Assembly: GCA_030068075.1 (NCBI GenBank)
Contig: CM057826.1
Span: forward strand, 61,787,312 to 61,851,311
Length of the DNA stretch: 64,000 nt
Reading direction: 5' to 3'
From: Paguma larvata
Taxonomy: Eukaryota > Chordata > Mammalia > Carnivora > Viverridae
In this document: piece after piece, positions 45,091 through 58,800 of the stretch
Position numbering within the stretch: the stretch's first letter is position 1
How the letters are laid out: the number at the start of each line of letters is the position of its first letter
Translations under genes and position numbers: made by a program
Notes under the pieces: model-generated
What the model was told of the DNA's origin: nothing
Database searches by the model: none
What the model saw: only the letters and a program-made list of their open reading frames with translations

Positions 45091-46380
45091 GAAATAATCA
45101 AGGCAGAGAGAGGGTGCTTGAGTGAGCCACCATGTCCCTGAGACTCAGATTCTTCAGCTGTCAAGTGGAGTTAGTAATAGTCCCTACCTCAGAAAGCAAT
45201 TGTGATATAAACTGAAGTGATGCACGTGAAAAGGGTTCTGAGCATACGGTAGCCACTGAGTAAATGGTAACTATTATGTTCCATTCCATTCTATACTTTT
45301 AAAAGCCCAGTCAAAAGGGAATCTCACTAAAAATAATTGTCCAAGAACATTTCGAAGCCTCCCCCACAGCCAAGAAAAGACCATATCACCTTCTTCTCAG
45401 GGAGCTCCTGTCTCCTCGTGTCACCCTCCAGTGCCCCAACCTGCAACGCTGCACACCCAGGCTGAGTCCCCTCTGAGAGTTCAGATCTGCACCCCTTAAA
45501 ACTCCCTCACCCACCCTCCCGTTGCCAGTGCTGCCCAGCACGACAAGCTGTCTGTCTCTCTAACACCTCACTTACTTCATTATTTTATTTCCCGAATTTT
45601 CCCACTCAGTGAAAGGAGGGAGCAGGAATAATTGTACAAGACAGGAGACCCTGGGAGCCAGCTGGACACAGCCCCTGCTGCCAGGTGCCACGCTCCCACC
45701 ACACCCCTACCCTTAGTTCCCACAAGCCCACCTCTGGCCTTCTGGCACCTTCCTTTTCATCCCCACCCCTCCCCCATTACTCCCAGGTGAGCAGTCAGTG
45801 CTCCCAGTCCCCATGCCTTTCCCCTCCCCCTCATCCCAAGATGGCTCACAAAGCCAGGCCAAATTCCAGACCCCCAGGTCCATGGCTCTGGCAAAAAGCC
45901 CAATTCTCTTGTCTGCCAGGATGCATTGGCTAGAAGACACAGTCCCCTGTCTCAAGTACGTGGAGGGAGGTGCAGTAGGAAGACCACTCACTGAGACCCC
46001 GACCCTCTGCAAGCTCCAGGCTCATTAGCCCTGTGACCTTGGAAATATTATTCTCTGAGCCCACCTATTTATCCTCCTCCCCCAATAAATACTTCTGAAA
46101 ATATAATAATACCAACCCTTACTTCCTGCGACTCTGTTTCCTCTCCTGGGAACTACATGGATAGCACAGTGAGTGGGGACGAGGCTGAAGCCCTTCGAGA
46201 CTGTGTGATGTTGGACAGATCCCTTTGCCTCTCGGCAGCTGGGTTCCCTCATCTATAGAATGGAATGATCTGACACCCCCCTCACAGGCTTGCTTTGAGA
46301 AGCAAACAATCACACGAAGATGGGAATACACTTTGTCAAGCTGTTGGTCGTCACAAAGGGAGGTTTCTTCTCAGGTGGAT
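45091..46380. other. Intergenic DNA, MIR relics
   Basis: About 45130-45290 is a plus-strand MIR (gactcagattcttcagctgt; ggttctgagcatacggtagc). MIR-like pieces also occur at about 45995-46095 and 46190-46300. No gene seen. Confidence 0.5.
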
Positions 46381-47621
46381 TTTGAAAACAAGATCATGGA
46401 ATAAAAAGGTAATAAACTTTTCCGCTCCCGCAAGTTGGAACAATGGAACATATTTAACCTTCTGTCGGACACAACAATAACAACGAAGAACAGTAAAAAT
46501 ATGAAACAACCATTTTTGAGACAGTGGACATAAAGCAACAAAGGATAATGACCCCTGTGAGGGAGAAAACAAACGAAGTGAGCCCTGAAGTTGCCCTACC
46601 TCACTGCCTGAGGGGAAGTCCAGGCTGTGGTTCCGGGAGCAGGGGGGAAGAGAGGCTGCCAGACAACTTGAGTGGAGGAGATAAAGCTGAGAGCTGGGAG
46701 ACACTAGGGTGCCTACAGGCCACGGCACAGAACGCCAGAGAGAGCGAGCATGCAGGGAAAGTTCTAGAGGCCCCTGGAGCATTTAGCAGAGCACTGGGCA
46801 GTGTGTGTGGCTATGTGAGGAAATTACATGAGGCCGGAAAAGACTCAGCCTCTGACACAGTTAAAGGGACAGCCATGGGGCCTTGCGCAGGCCAGGAACA
46901 GTGCCTGTTCCTACCATCCAGTCTGTAAAGCCTGAAGCTTCACAGGGTTTGGGCAGAACGCTCCCAGTCCTGCCTTGGTAATGAGGAATGATTAACTCTT
47001 CACTAACACATGCTCTGGTCCCAGGTAGTAATCTTGAAAGCAAGATACAAAAAATAAACTGTTTTCAAGTAATTAAAGTGCTTTCCAAAGTAAAGATCAA
47101 GAGTCTTTGTAGAAATATCAAAATAGCCAGCAACCAACAAGGTAAAATTCACCATGTTTGGCATCCAATAAAAGATTTATAGGCATGGCAAGAAGCAGGA
47201 AAATATGACCCATGATGAGGAGAAAATCAATCAAAATCAATCTAGAACTGACACAAATGTTAGAATAAGCAAAAAAGGACATTAAAACAATTACTATATT
47301 TATATATTATAACATGTATATTATATTAATACTTTATAATATTCAATATATGTTAAAATATGTTTCACATATTAGTATATTATACTCGATATAACAATAT
47401 ATTTATTTTTTAAATATTCCATATTTTCAAAAAGTTAACTAGAGACATGGAAAACATATTTTTTAAAAGATCCTAAATTTAAAAAATGGAAATTATAGCA
47501 TCTAATGAAAAATATACTGAATGAGATTAATAGCAAATCAGTCATTACAGAAACAAATATTAGTGAACTTAAGGACATAGGAATAGAAACTATCCAAAAT
47601 AAAACATACAAAGAAAAAATA

Positions 47622-47731
47622 ATTTTTTTAAAGATTCTGTTTTAAAGTAATCTCTACACCCAACTTGGGTCTCAAACTCACAACCCCAAGATCAAGGTCT
47701 GATGCTCCACGAACCAGTCAGCTGCCACCCC
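47622..47731 (-). mobile_element. Short tRNA-Lys SINE variant
   Basis: Reverse orientation: ttaaagtaatctctacaccc, gggtctcaaactcacaaccc, aagatcaaggtctgatgctc and ccaccc. This is the short, more tRNA-Lys-like SINE form without the CT-rich tail. The flank aaataatt appears on both sides (about 47616-47623 and 47732-47739). Confidence 0.75.
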
Positions 47732-47818
47732 AAATAATTGTAATAATGAAAAGAGGTGTCAGCAAACTATGGAGCCACTACATAATATGTATTTCATACA
47801 TTATTATTATATGTATTA

Positions 47819-47819
<1 letters not shown>

Positions 47820-47859
<40 letters not shown>

Positions 47860-47860
47860 A
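47820..47860. repeat. (TG)n(TA)n microsatellite
   Basis: Tgtgtg run of about 24 bases followed by tatatata of about 16 bases. Confidence 0.93.
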
Positions 47861-48359
47861 TAACTGGAATTCCTGAAGAAGGCGGGGATGGAGAGAAAAA
47901 CTATTTGAAGAAATGACATCCAAAATACTCTAAATTTGGTGAAAACACACAGATTCAAGAAGCCCAACAAACTCCAAGTACAAGAAACATCAAGAAAACT
48001 ACACCAGGACACATCATAATAAAATTGCTCAAAACCAGTTAATGAGAAACAGAGAAAATTTGAAAACAGAGAAAAAAAGCACATCACATATAGAAAAACA
48101 AATATAAGAATAACACAGACTTCTCATCAGAAACAATTCAACCAAGAAGACAATGAATAACATATTTAAAATAGTAAAGGAAAAAACCATAAACCTAGGG
48201 ATACACCTTGTCACTGGATTGGAATACTCAATATTATTAACAGTCAATTCTCCCCAAATGGATGCATATAGTTAACACAATCCAAATCAAAATATCAGGA
48301 AGTTTTTGTACAAATCGACAAGCTAAATCCAAAATTCATATGGAAATGCAACGGAGCCA

Positions 48360-48512
<153 letters not shown>

Positions 48513-48645
48513 TGAAAAAGAAGAACAAAGTTGAAGGGCTAAGACCACCTGAATTCAGGAATTATTGTATTAATCAAGATAGCATGGTATTGGCATCAAA
48601 GTAGCCACATAGATCAGTGGAACAGAAGAGAGTCAAGATAAGACC

Positions 48646-49535
48646 CACCTGAATGCAAACTGGTGCACTCACTCTGGAAAACAGTATGGAAGTTCCTCAA
48701 AAAATTAAAAATAGAACTACCCTACGACCCAGAAATTGCACCACTAGGTATTTATCCAAGGGATACAGGTGTGCTGTTTCGAAGGGACACATGCACCCCA
48801 GTGTTTATAGCAGTGCTATCAACTATAGCCAAAGTATGGAAAGAAACCAAATGTCCATCAACAGATGAATGGATAAAGAAGATGTGGTATATATATATAT
48901 GACAGAGTATTACTTGACAATCAAAAAGAATGAAATCTTGCCATTTGCAACTACATGGATGGAACTAGAGGGTATTTATGCTAAGTGAAATTAGTCAGAG
49001 AAAGACAAATATCATATGACTTTACTCATATGAGGACTTTAAGATACAAAACAGATGAACATAAGGGAAGGGAAGCAAAAATAATATAAAAACAGGAAGG
49101 GGGACAAACATAAGAGACTTTTGGGGGCACCTGGGTGGCTCAGTCAGTTTAGTATCCAGCTTCGGCTCAGGTCATGATCTTGTGGTTTGTGAGTTCGAGC
49201 CCCGCATCAGGCTCTGTGCTGACGGCTCAGAGCCTGGAACCTGCTTTGGATTCTGTGTCTCTCTCTCTGCCCCTCCCCTACTCACCTCTGTGACCCCCCC
49301 CCTCAGAAATAAATAAACATTTAAAAAAACTGAAAAATAAAATAAAGAGGCTCTTAAATATAGAGAACAAACAGAGGGTTGCTGGAGGGGTTGTGGGGGG
49401 GGATGGGTTAAATGGGTAAAGGGCATTAATGAATCTACTCCTAAAATCACTCCCGCACTATATGCAACTAACTTGGATGTAAATTTAAAAACTAATTAAT
49501 TAATTCAAAACATAAAATACAAATACAAAAAAAAG
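48646..49535 (+). mobile_element. Younger carnivore L1 3' end inserted into the old L1
   Basis: Less diverged L1 phrases: tggtgcactcactctggaaa, ccactaggtatttatccaag, aagtgaaattagtcagagaa and aacaaacagagggttgctgg, with the A-rich tail near 49520. The flanks aagataagacccacc (about 48635-48649) and aagatacagacccgcc (about 49532-49547) look like a target duplication. The host L1 sequence continues across it. A SINE sits inside. Confidence 0.8.
49124..49344 (+). mobile_element. Feline-type tRNA-Lys SINE (SINEC) inside the younger L1
   Basis: Near-consensus head ggggcacctgggtggctcag and B box gagttcgagccccgc. Body tctctctctgcccctcccct and tail aaataaataaacatttaaaa. The L1 sequence aagagactttt (49112-49122) recurs as aagaggctctt (49345-49355). 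Confidence 0.94.
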
Positions 49536-51180
49536 ATACAGACCCGCCCATATATGAGTTTTTGACAAAGGTGCAAACAGAACGCAGTAAAGAAGAGACA
49601 GCCTTCTCAACAAATGACACTGGAACAACTGGATATCCATATACAAAAAAAAAAAGCAATTGCCAATCCATATTTGTTACTATCTATAAAAATAACTCAT
49701 AAATGGATCACACAGAGAAAAACAAACACCATGTGATCTCACTTGTATGTAGAATCTAAGAAAAACCACACACAGAAGCTCAGAGATACACAGAACGGAT
49801 CAGTAGTTGCCAGAGACAGGCAGGGTGTAGAGGGTGGGCAAAATGGGCAAAGGGGGTCAAAAGATACAAACCTCCAGTTATAAGATGTCATGGAGATGTA
49901 ATGTACAGTATGGCAACCAAAGTTAATAATTCTGTCTTGCATATTTGAAAGTTGCTAAGAGAGTGTATCTTAAAAGTTTTCATCCCAAGAAAAAAATTTT
50001 TGTAACTATGTCTGGTGAGGGATGCTAACCAGACTTATTGTGGTGAACATTTGACAAAATATACAAATATCAAACCAATATGTTGTGTATGTGGAGCTAA
50101 TGTCGTATGTCGATTATATCTCAATTTTTAAAAAACAGATCATAGATCTAATTGTAAACCTAAAACTACACAGCATCTAGAAGAAAGCATAGGAAAAAAT
50201 CTTTGTGGTCCTGGGTAACACAGCACATCAAAGATTTCTTAGCTCAAACCCCAAAAGGATAACCCATAACAATCAAATAGATAAATTGGGCTCCATCAAA
50301 ATTAAACACTCCTTCTCTTTGAAAGACACTTTTAAGAAACTACAACAAGCCACACACCAGGAGAAAATACTTGTGAAGCATATGTCTGATATCCAGAATA
50401 AATAAAGAACTCTCAAAACTCAACAGTAAGAAAACAAACAACCCAATTTTTTAAAATATGAGCAAAACATTTGAACAGACTCTTAACTAAAGAAGAGGTA
50501 CAGATGGCAAATAAGCATATGAAGAGATGCTCCACATCATTAGTCATTAGGGAAATGCTAATTAAAACCACAATGAGATACTCTGACACGCCCAGTAGGA
50601 TGGCTTCAATTAAAAAGACGGACCATGGAAAGTGTTGGTGGAGATGTGGAGGAACTGGAACCTCATGTTGGTGAAGTTAAACATAAACTTTCCATATGAT
50701 CCAGCGTCCCACTCTAAGTGTTCCTTTCCTGAAAATAGGAAATATATATCCATACAAAGAACTATACATAAATGTTCACAGCAGCTTAGCTTATAATAGC
50801 CAAACACTGGAAACAAAGCAAATGGCCGTCAATAAGTGAATGTATAACAAACTGTGGTATACCCATCCAATGGAATACGATTTAGCAACAAAAAGGAATG
50901 TTGTTTATACAAACAGCACATGGCTGAATCTCTAGAAAATGCAAACTAGTCTATAACCCTGCAAAGGTGATCAGTGGTTGTTTGCTGGGGAGGCGGGAAA
51001 CAGAGATAGACACGAAGAAGTGTTTGTGGGTGACAAGTATGTTCACTACTTTGATTGTGGTGATGGGCTTCATGGGAGAATGTATATGCCAAAATTTAGC
51101 AAACTACACACTCTCAATATGCGTAGCTTATTGTATGGCAATATGTACATCGAAAAAGCTGTAAAAAAGAAATAAGATAA
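49536..51180 (+). mobile_element. Old L1 (L1M) late ORF2 and 3' end, downstream half, with a second L1 3' end nested in it
   Basis: Resumes with gagtttttgacaaaggtgca and cactggaacaactggatatc. It is broken at about 49700 by a 3' end of another L1 (tgatctcacttgtatgtaga ... ttatatctcaatttttaaaa, to about 50138). It then continues with tctaattgtaaacctaaaac, tcaaaattaaacactccttc, gctaattaaaaccacaatga and ggagaatgtatatgccaaaa. The resumption after the nested piece fits the expected L1 ORF2 order. No intact ORF2 remains. Confidence 0.75.
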
Positions 51181-54100
51181 TGAATGTATAAAGGATCACT
51201 GCCATAACCAGTACAATTCCCTTCAGATCTTTTTTAACTTTTATTTTTAAATAATTTTACACCTCCAGAAGAATTGCAAAGGCAGCACAGATAGCTTCCA
51301 AATACCCTTCACCCAGCCCCCCTGATGTTAACAACTTACATAAGCCTGGCACAGTTATCAACATGCACACAATTTCACCCCTCCCTCTTCTCCCTCTCCA
51401 GGGCAGCCCGCTGCAGTCTAACAGACCAGACCTCTCCAGTAACAAGGTCTAGGTCCTAGCCTCGGCTCCAGCTTTATGCCTGTTGCTCTGTAGGCAATCA
51501 ACACTCCACACTCTGGACAGCCCACCACGTCCACCCCCAGCCCCATCGCTCGTTAGCTCCAGATCCTACAGCTAACTGCATCCTACATGTCGCCCTAGCT
51601 GTCTCACAGATGCCTCAAAAGCAGCATGACTACAAATGAACACAGAATTGTCCCTGCACCCCAAAAATCCTCTTCCTTCTGTGGTCCTGAACTCAGCAAA
51701 TGGCACCTGTCACCCATCAGACCTCTCCAAGTCTTCTCTGACTCCCCTCCCTAGAACGCGTAGGGTCCAAAAACAGTAAGACACCATTCGAGTTCTAACT
51801 CTTCCCCAACGTGTCGCTCAGACCCCACCTCTTAGGCCCCATCTCCACTGTTCACATCTTTATTCAGGCCCTGATGTCGACTCCCTTGGGGCTGACAGAA
51901 GAGGCCTTAAAAACACTCTTGTACTTCTAGTCTCTCCCCCCGACACTACTGCTTAGGACAATCTTTCTAAAACACCTAATGCCCTAACTTACTTCCTTCT
52001 TCCTAAAGACTGCAGTGGTTTCCAAATGCCCACAAGGTGACATTCTGGCTTCAGTATGATATTCAAGTTCATTTTAAAACAGGCTTCAACATTCTCTCTT
52101 GACTATTAACCAGGCAGTTCACTCCTTGAAGGAGTCATCAAATGAAATGGAATTCCTCCCCCTCCCAAGCCCACCAGGCATCCTCATGTCTTTGCCTCTG
52201 CTGTTCCCTCAGCCTAGAAGGTTTTTTTTCCCCATCTTCCCCACTAGGAAACTCCTACCCAAGGTGCAGCTCTATTTTTACCCTCGGAATAAGCCTTCTC
52301 AGAAATAATAGGAAGAGCTGCAAGTCCCCTTTTGTGTACAACCAGAGCCCATCATACATTCTTTAGAGGCCGCTTTCTGTGTCTTCCTCCACAATACGTG
52401 GAGGCTTACAGAGCAAAGATTGATTTTTACTTATCTCGGTCCCTAGCACAAGCACAGGACTGGGGACCTTACAGACACATTGATGGCTGCATGAATGGAT
52501 AAAGAGATAAGCAGATGTCTGATTCAGGAATGGGTAGAGAGAAAAGGCAATTGATAGAAAGATGAACAGACAATGGCTGGCTGGCTGGCTGGATAGATGA
52601 AGAGATCATAAGCACTTGAAGGGCAGAGACTGTTTCTTATTCAATTGATTTGTACAGTGCCTAGAATAGCACCAGATGTTCAACATATGTTGCTGAAGGA
52701 ATGAGGGAATGATTGAAGCACCAGGTTATTCAGGTAAAGTTTCGGACTAAGAGTCAGAGGACCTGACTTCCATCTCTGTCCATATTAAGTGATGTGTATG
52801 AATGTGAGCAAGTTAACTAAACACCTTCAGTGGACTCTTCTGTAAAATGGGTAGACTGGATTCAATGATTTCTAAGGTCTTTTCGAAATACTCTGTGTTC
52901 CATGACTTAAAGCTGCCCAAATCTAAGATAAGGCTATGGGATAGAAGGAGGAGCCGCATTTAAGCAAACATGTGTTTATTTACAGCTTGTCCTAATGCAG
53001 AGCTGATTCCAGATCTCTGCCAACGATGGAGAGAATAGTTAACACACTCCAGATGAGAGTCTGTTCAAACTGTCTGGCTGAGAGCTTTATGGTGGAAATG
53101 AAAGACAGGCTGATAGTAGAGCCTGAGGGGTAATTAGGAGTGAAACATGAACCTCTGTGAGGGTGAACCCTCCCCACGTTGAAAGGAAAGAGGGAAGGCC
53201 CAGGCTACACAAAGCCTCCCCAAGCCCTGGCTGATGACCAAATGCACTCTATCCAGAAGGATGGTTGTTTGTTCACAGAGCACGTGGCCTGTCCCGCCAG
53301 AGTCGCACCTGGACTCCTAACAGGCTCTGGAGTAGTAGTTGTGTGAGAACACATCTATCGTTAGCTGCAGACTGCTATGCGCCAGGCACTGTCTGTGTAT
53401 CACCTCATCACGTCTCCCAACCACCCCAGGAGGCGGGAACCATGGTCCTCACTCATGGAGGAGGAACGTGTAGCTGGTAAGTGGCAGATTGAGAACTTGA
53501 ACCCGGAGGACTCTGGCGGCCTGTCTGTTGGACAGCTGCCCCGGAACTGGGTGGGTAGCAGTGCAGAGACTTCAGACTCCATGCCACACCAACCTGCAGG
53601 GACACCCGCTGGAGCTTGCCTGATCCCTGTGCGGTGTGCTCTCTCTCCCGCTGCTCCAGGCCACAGTGCTGATCCGTCACTCCCGTTTTGTAGATGGACA
53701 CTGAGAGTCAGACGGACGGGTTGGTGAGCCAGCCCTGGTCACCCAACTCGTAGACGGTGAAACTGGGATTCCCTCACGGGAAACTGGAGTCCCAGGTCAG
53801 GGCTCCTAACCAGTGGATTATTCTGTTCCCACATGGTAGCTGTAGTGGACATCTGTAGATTTGGCCTAAACATCCATTCTGCCTACCTCTGACCACAGCA
53901 TCTGAATTTCTTTGGGGATTCACACTCACACCCCACCAGCTACCACCTCAATTCATGTTATTTGGGCAGGACTATATGCCCTGTACTTTCGCCACCTCAT
54001 GCAGAGTGAGCAGATGATCCCCTTGCCCCCAGTGAATGCACGCAACCAAAGATGTCCAGTGAGACTAAATCCCATGACATTAGAGCAAACCATTGAAAAA

Positions 54101-54954
54101 GAGGCACCCTCTTTCTACTGAGATTTCTGAGCTGGTAAAAGGAAAGCCAGAGCTGCTGGAGGCCACCTGAGGCATTGCAAAGGGACAGCCTGCCACAGAG
54201 TGAAGCCAGCACAGAGAAAGGCAAGGACAAGAGATGAAAAGAGACAGTTTCCTAAGAACCTCTTTTGAGACTGGATCCAGTCACATCTGAATATATTCCA
54301 GGTACGTGGGCCATTTGTGAATCCCCTTTCTACTTAAACCAGTCAGAATCAAGTGTCTCTCATATGTACCTAACAGGCGCTGAGTCAATGTGGCCCCTTC
54401 ATCACACTGAACTATCATCACTTGTGTCCTTGGCTGTTGACCAGTTAGACCCAGGTCACTTGAGGGCAGGGCCTGGGTCAAGGCCGCCCTGATTCCAGGC
54501 ATGCCTGATGAGTATTTATTGAATGAATGAAAATCCAGCTTGACTCAATGATCCTTTGTGAAGTTGGAGGCATACTGGGCCCAAGAAGACTGACTTCTCT
54601 GGCCTGGCCCACTCTTCCCTCCTCCTCCGCCCATCTTTAAAGGCCTAATACAAAGGCTGTCTTCTCTGAAACTGGTCTACAACCCTACCCCTCTCCCAAA
54701 GTGCTCTGACTCACATCGGGACCTCCACAGAATGTCTTTGCCTTGCGCAGTAATGAGCGCCCAGGCCCGACATCTCCACCAGACTGAGAAGCCCTGAGTA
54801 CAGGATCTAAGATGGAACGATTTATATACCAAGCTAGCACCTGGCAGCCTCCAGAGCTCAGAAAATATTTCCCGAATCCAAGGGTTCGTCTCATTCAATA
54901 CACATACGCCAACCCCTAGTATACGCCAGGCACATCACAGAGGTGAATATAGCA
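51181..54954. other. Intergenic DNA, L2 and MIR relics, no gene
   Basis: About 51950-52340 and 52370-52505 carry L2 plus-strand pieces (ttgatttttacttatctcgg; ggactggggaccttacagac). Another L2 end lies at 52605-52715 and L2-like tails at 54465-54535 (tattgaatgaatga). About 52720-52900 is a plus-strand MIR and 53350-53530 a minus-strand MIR. A (TGGC)n run lies at 52573-52592. About 53820-54280 resembles an old LTR-like repeat that I do not assign. Confidence 0.5.
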
Positions 54955-55440
54955 TGGCGGTTAAAAATAATGACAATAAGAGCTAACATTTACTGAGTTA
55001 TTTTTTTTTAAGTTTAATTATTTTGAGAGAGAGAGAGAGAGTCTGTTTGAGTTGGGGAAGGGGCAGAGAGAGAGGGAAACAGAGAATCCCAAGCATGCTC
55101 CATGCTGTCAGCACAGAGCCCGACAAACTGTGAGATAGTGACCTGAGCAGAAACCAAGAGTCAGATGTTTAACTGACTGAGCCACCCAGGCACCCCTAGC
55201 GAGTTATTTATTACTTCAAACCAGGCACTGACCTAAGCATTTTCCATGCATTAACTCATTTAACCCTCAGAGCACATTAGCGAGGTAGCTACTATTATTA
55301 TCTCCCATTTTACAAGTGAGGAAAGTAAGGCTCAGATGCCAAAGAATCTGCCCAAGGTCACAGAGACAGTAAGCAGTAGAGCCAGGATTTGAACCCAGGT
55401 AATCTGGTTCCAAATCTGTACTTTTAGCTGGTCTACTATA
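54955..55440 (-). repeat. MIR SINE relic split by a younger SINE
   Basis: Reverse-strand MIR in two parts: agagctaacatttactgagt (before 55000) and ccaggcactgacctaagcat, cattaactcatttaaccctc, tcccattttacaagtgagga and aaggtcacagagacagtaag (55220-55440). Confidence 0.85.
55005..55196 (-). mobile_element. Feline-type tRNA-Lys SINE (SINEC) inserted in a MIR
   Basis: T-rich start, gagagagagagagagtctgt, a GA block, cagcacagagcccgac, and ttaactgactgagccaccca with gcacccc. The flank gagttattt occurs on both sides (about 54995-55003 and 55201-55209). The B-box region is partly deleted. Confidence 0.92.
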
Positions 55441-55609
55441 ATGTGCAATCATGAGTACTTAGTAGGCTGTTCTGTTATCAGCCTGACCTTCTCCTTCCTT
55501 TTGTCTATATACCCCACTTCTGGAAGGAGATAAAATAGAACTGCCCATACTCAATATTGCTGACAGAAAGACTTGGATTCTGGAGACAGACACACCAGTT
55601 TGAATTTCT

Positions 55610-55820
55610 TTTTTTTTAATGTTTATTCTTTTGAGAGACAGAGATAGAGAGAGTGGTGGAGGGGCCTAGAGAGAGAGAGGGGGAGACACAGAATCCAAAG
55701 CAGGCTCCAGGCTCTGAGCTGCCAGCATGGAGCCCGACGCGGGGCTCGAACCCACAAACTGTGAGATCATGACCTGAGCCGAAGTCAGATGCTTAACCAA
55801 CTGAGCCACCCGGGCGCCCC
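55610..55820 (-). mobile_element. Feline-type tRNA-Lys SINE (SINEC)
   Basis: Reverse orientation with an intact B box (ggggctcgaacccac) and A box (ttaaccaactgagccaccc). A 14-bp target duplication, cagtttgaatttct, lies at 55596-55609 and 55821-55834. The host is a plus-strand MIR (ttggattctggagacagaca before; ctctctaagtccattttttc after). Confidence 0.95.
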
Positions 55821-55834
55821 CAGTTTGAATTTCT

Positions 55835-58800
55835 AATAGCAGCATTCTTTGGCCCAATGCATCCCACTATAACCTCTCTAAGTCCATTTTTTCAGGATTA
55901 ATTAATAACATGTCATGGGCAGTTAAGAGGGTTAAGAGAACAAATATGGGAATATCACTTAGCACAATCAGTAAGAGCAGGTACCTCTTATTATTCTTGT
56001 AGAATAAAGCAATCCCAGTGCACAGGGTTTGGCACAAGGTATACCATCAAATACTATAAATGTGCATCTAGTTTTTATCCTTCCTTCACCACACTCTATG
56101 ACCTTGAAAGAGCACCCACACTTCTCCGAAATGATTCAACCAGTGCTGTTTACCAGGCCCTAGAAAGCTCTGCTTCCAACCAACCTTCAAAATTGATTAA
56201 GGATTTGGAATTCCCTTTATTTTTCCACCCACAGGATCAAAGGGTGCAGGCGAGGGCTGGGGAGTGGGGGCGGAATACAAGATAGAACAGGCCAAGTTTT
56301 GAACTGGCAGAAGAACAACTGTGGTTCATCCTAGACTCTCCTGAGCTGCAGGGCCCAGGCCCCCATGTTCTGCTCTGCTTGTGCCCTTGAGAAATAAACA
56401 CAGCTGCCAGAGAGCGGGACGCTTCAGCTATGGCTAATCCTCAGCCACAAGACAAGCAGGAACTCAGAGGTGCCCTGCGATGCGAAGTGTTTTCCAAAAA
56501 ACGTCAGAAATACACAGAGCAAGGAGGGAGGGGAGAGCACAGTGCAAATACACAATCAGGCTTCAGAGCACGGATAAAGGCTGAACGCACAGACCAGCGC
56601 CAACCTTCTGGACGCCCACCTCCCTCTGCGTGGCCTTGCCTCCACTGCCCTCCAGTGGCCAGACAGGGACCAGCCCGCAGGTTTAAACCAAGTTCCCAGA
56701 GCGGGAAGGAGGTGAAACCAGACTCTGAGGAGAGAGGGTCACAGGGCTTGGAGCTTCCCAGACAAACCAGACCCCTCCTCTCCATCGCTCAGCCACTGGC
56801 CTCGTTCAGCCTCTCCTTCACCTCTCCCTAGCACTTCTGCCACAGCCTCCTCACTGGTTTTACAAAAAATAACAAACAGCCTAGTGAATGCTGCCTGCAG
56901 GCACTGTGCTGAGCACTTACACGTAGTATCTCGTTGAATTCTTGCAACATCTTCTGGAAGAGGGCAGTTTCCCCCTACAGACGAGGAAACACAGAGGCTC
57001 ACACAGGTCTGGGGACTTGGCCCAGGCCACACGGCTAACTACAAAGTGTAAGATCTGGGTTTCATACCCAGCAGCACCCTGGGCTGGGCGCAGGTACCTA
57101 ACCACTTCACCAGCAGCAGCAGCAGCAGCAGCCCCCAGGAACCTGTCAGAACTTCAGGTTCTCAGGCTCCCAACCCCATTGCAGGGAGCAGGACCTAGCA
57201 GCAGGTGCTTTAACAGGCCCTCCAGAGGACTCCTGCACTACACCATGCTGCTTCCAGGAACTCCCCCTGAATCGTCAACCCTCTGCACCACCCCACATGG
57301 TCTTCCTAAAACACAACTCTCAGCTGCTTGAAGCCCTGAAAACCTCGGTGGCAGGCCTTAGGTCTAAGTCCTTAGATAGTGGTTAGGTCCCTTCACAGCT
57401 GGCCCCAATTTACCTCTGTAGCCCCATTCTTGTTGCCCCTTCCTTAAATCCAGAGAGAGGACACGAGAGGAAAGAGCCTAACACCGATCGAGCACCCTCT
57501 GTGTTGTGTGCAAGCTCGCCCCCAGTACTGAGCATACAGGATGATACTTAGACTCCTCGCCTATAGGAAAATGAAACTGACCGGAAGGGGGGAACCTGAA
57601 GCTCAGAGAGGTGACAAGACACGCCTTTGTTCATGCAGCCAGCGAGTGGCAAGGCCCAGATAAGAGCCCGGCACTATCTGACACCACAACCCAGCACTTC
57701 CAACCCAGATGGGACCCAACTGGTTAGGAAGTTCGGCTGACGCCCCATATGCTGCAGGTTCTGACGTCTGAAGGAGTATAGGCTTCCCAGACACGTTCTG
57801 GGCTTTATTTAATGGAGCCACCAGGCCAAAGTCCACTAATTCTACCCAAAACCCCTTCATGGGCAAATCCCAGTCTTTACCTACTCTCTGTGACTCTAAA
57901 AGTAGTGGGACAGGAGCTTGGAGAGCCCAAAGCCCTGATAGGACGCTCACATAACCAGACCCAGAGGGGATCAGTTATCATGACAAAGCAATCCAAAGTT
58001 TGGGTGAACGCTCTCTCTGGCTCTCACCTCGCACAAGGACTGTTAAGGAAAGCCCATCCCTCCAGAGTCCCCCACTGCTGCCCAGGCTCCTTGTCAGCCA
58101 CACCTGGCCAGAATGGTCCACGTCTCCATGCCTTTGCCTACACTGGCCTGTGGCCTCAAACCTCCTCCATGGGCTGCCTACCTACCTTTCTAGGACTCTT
58201 CTAGAATCAAGCCGAGTCCTTTTTTCAGGAAGCCTTCCTCCTCCACTCTCCAAGCGCTCCTGTGCCATTCCTGTGACACCACCCACCTTTCCACAGTCTG
58301 GAGAATCAACAGGGGCTAGGGCAGTGGTTCCCAACTAAGCAGGATGTTAGAGTCCCCTGGGGAGTTTGGTTCAGGTGGGGTCTGAATGGCATTCCGTTCC
58401 AGTGTGTGACCAACCTACTGGGAAGGACCTGGGCTTTGGAGCCTCACACAGAGGTTTTAATCCTGCTCCTCCGCCTGAGAGCTGTACCATTTGAGCAAGG
58501 AAACCAACCCTTCCAAGCTCGTGTCATATACTGTGAACTGGCAGTCATATCACCCACCTCTCTGGATCACTGTGAGTGCTAAATGACCACTTAACTTTCC
58601 CCACCCCCCATGACCTGACTTCTTTCCCTCCTCTGCTCTCCCCACAAACCCACCCTTCACAAAAGCAAGTACTGACAGCCTGGTGGGCATTTTGCCCAAA
58701 CTACTTTCCCATCAGTCATCTATTTAATAAAATTTTACTGAGCATCTGATTGGTAGTACTGGGCACCTGCTAGAGATTCGGGATATAGCAATGGATGTGT

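Noticed and set aside
57111..57131. CAG repeat as a possible coding polyglutamine or polyserine tract
   Set aside because: Only seven units, at the edge of a MIR and outside any recognised gene.
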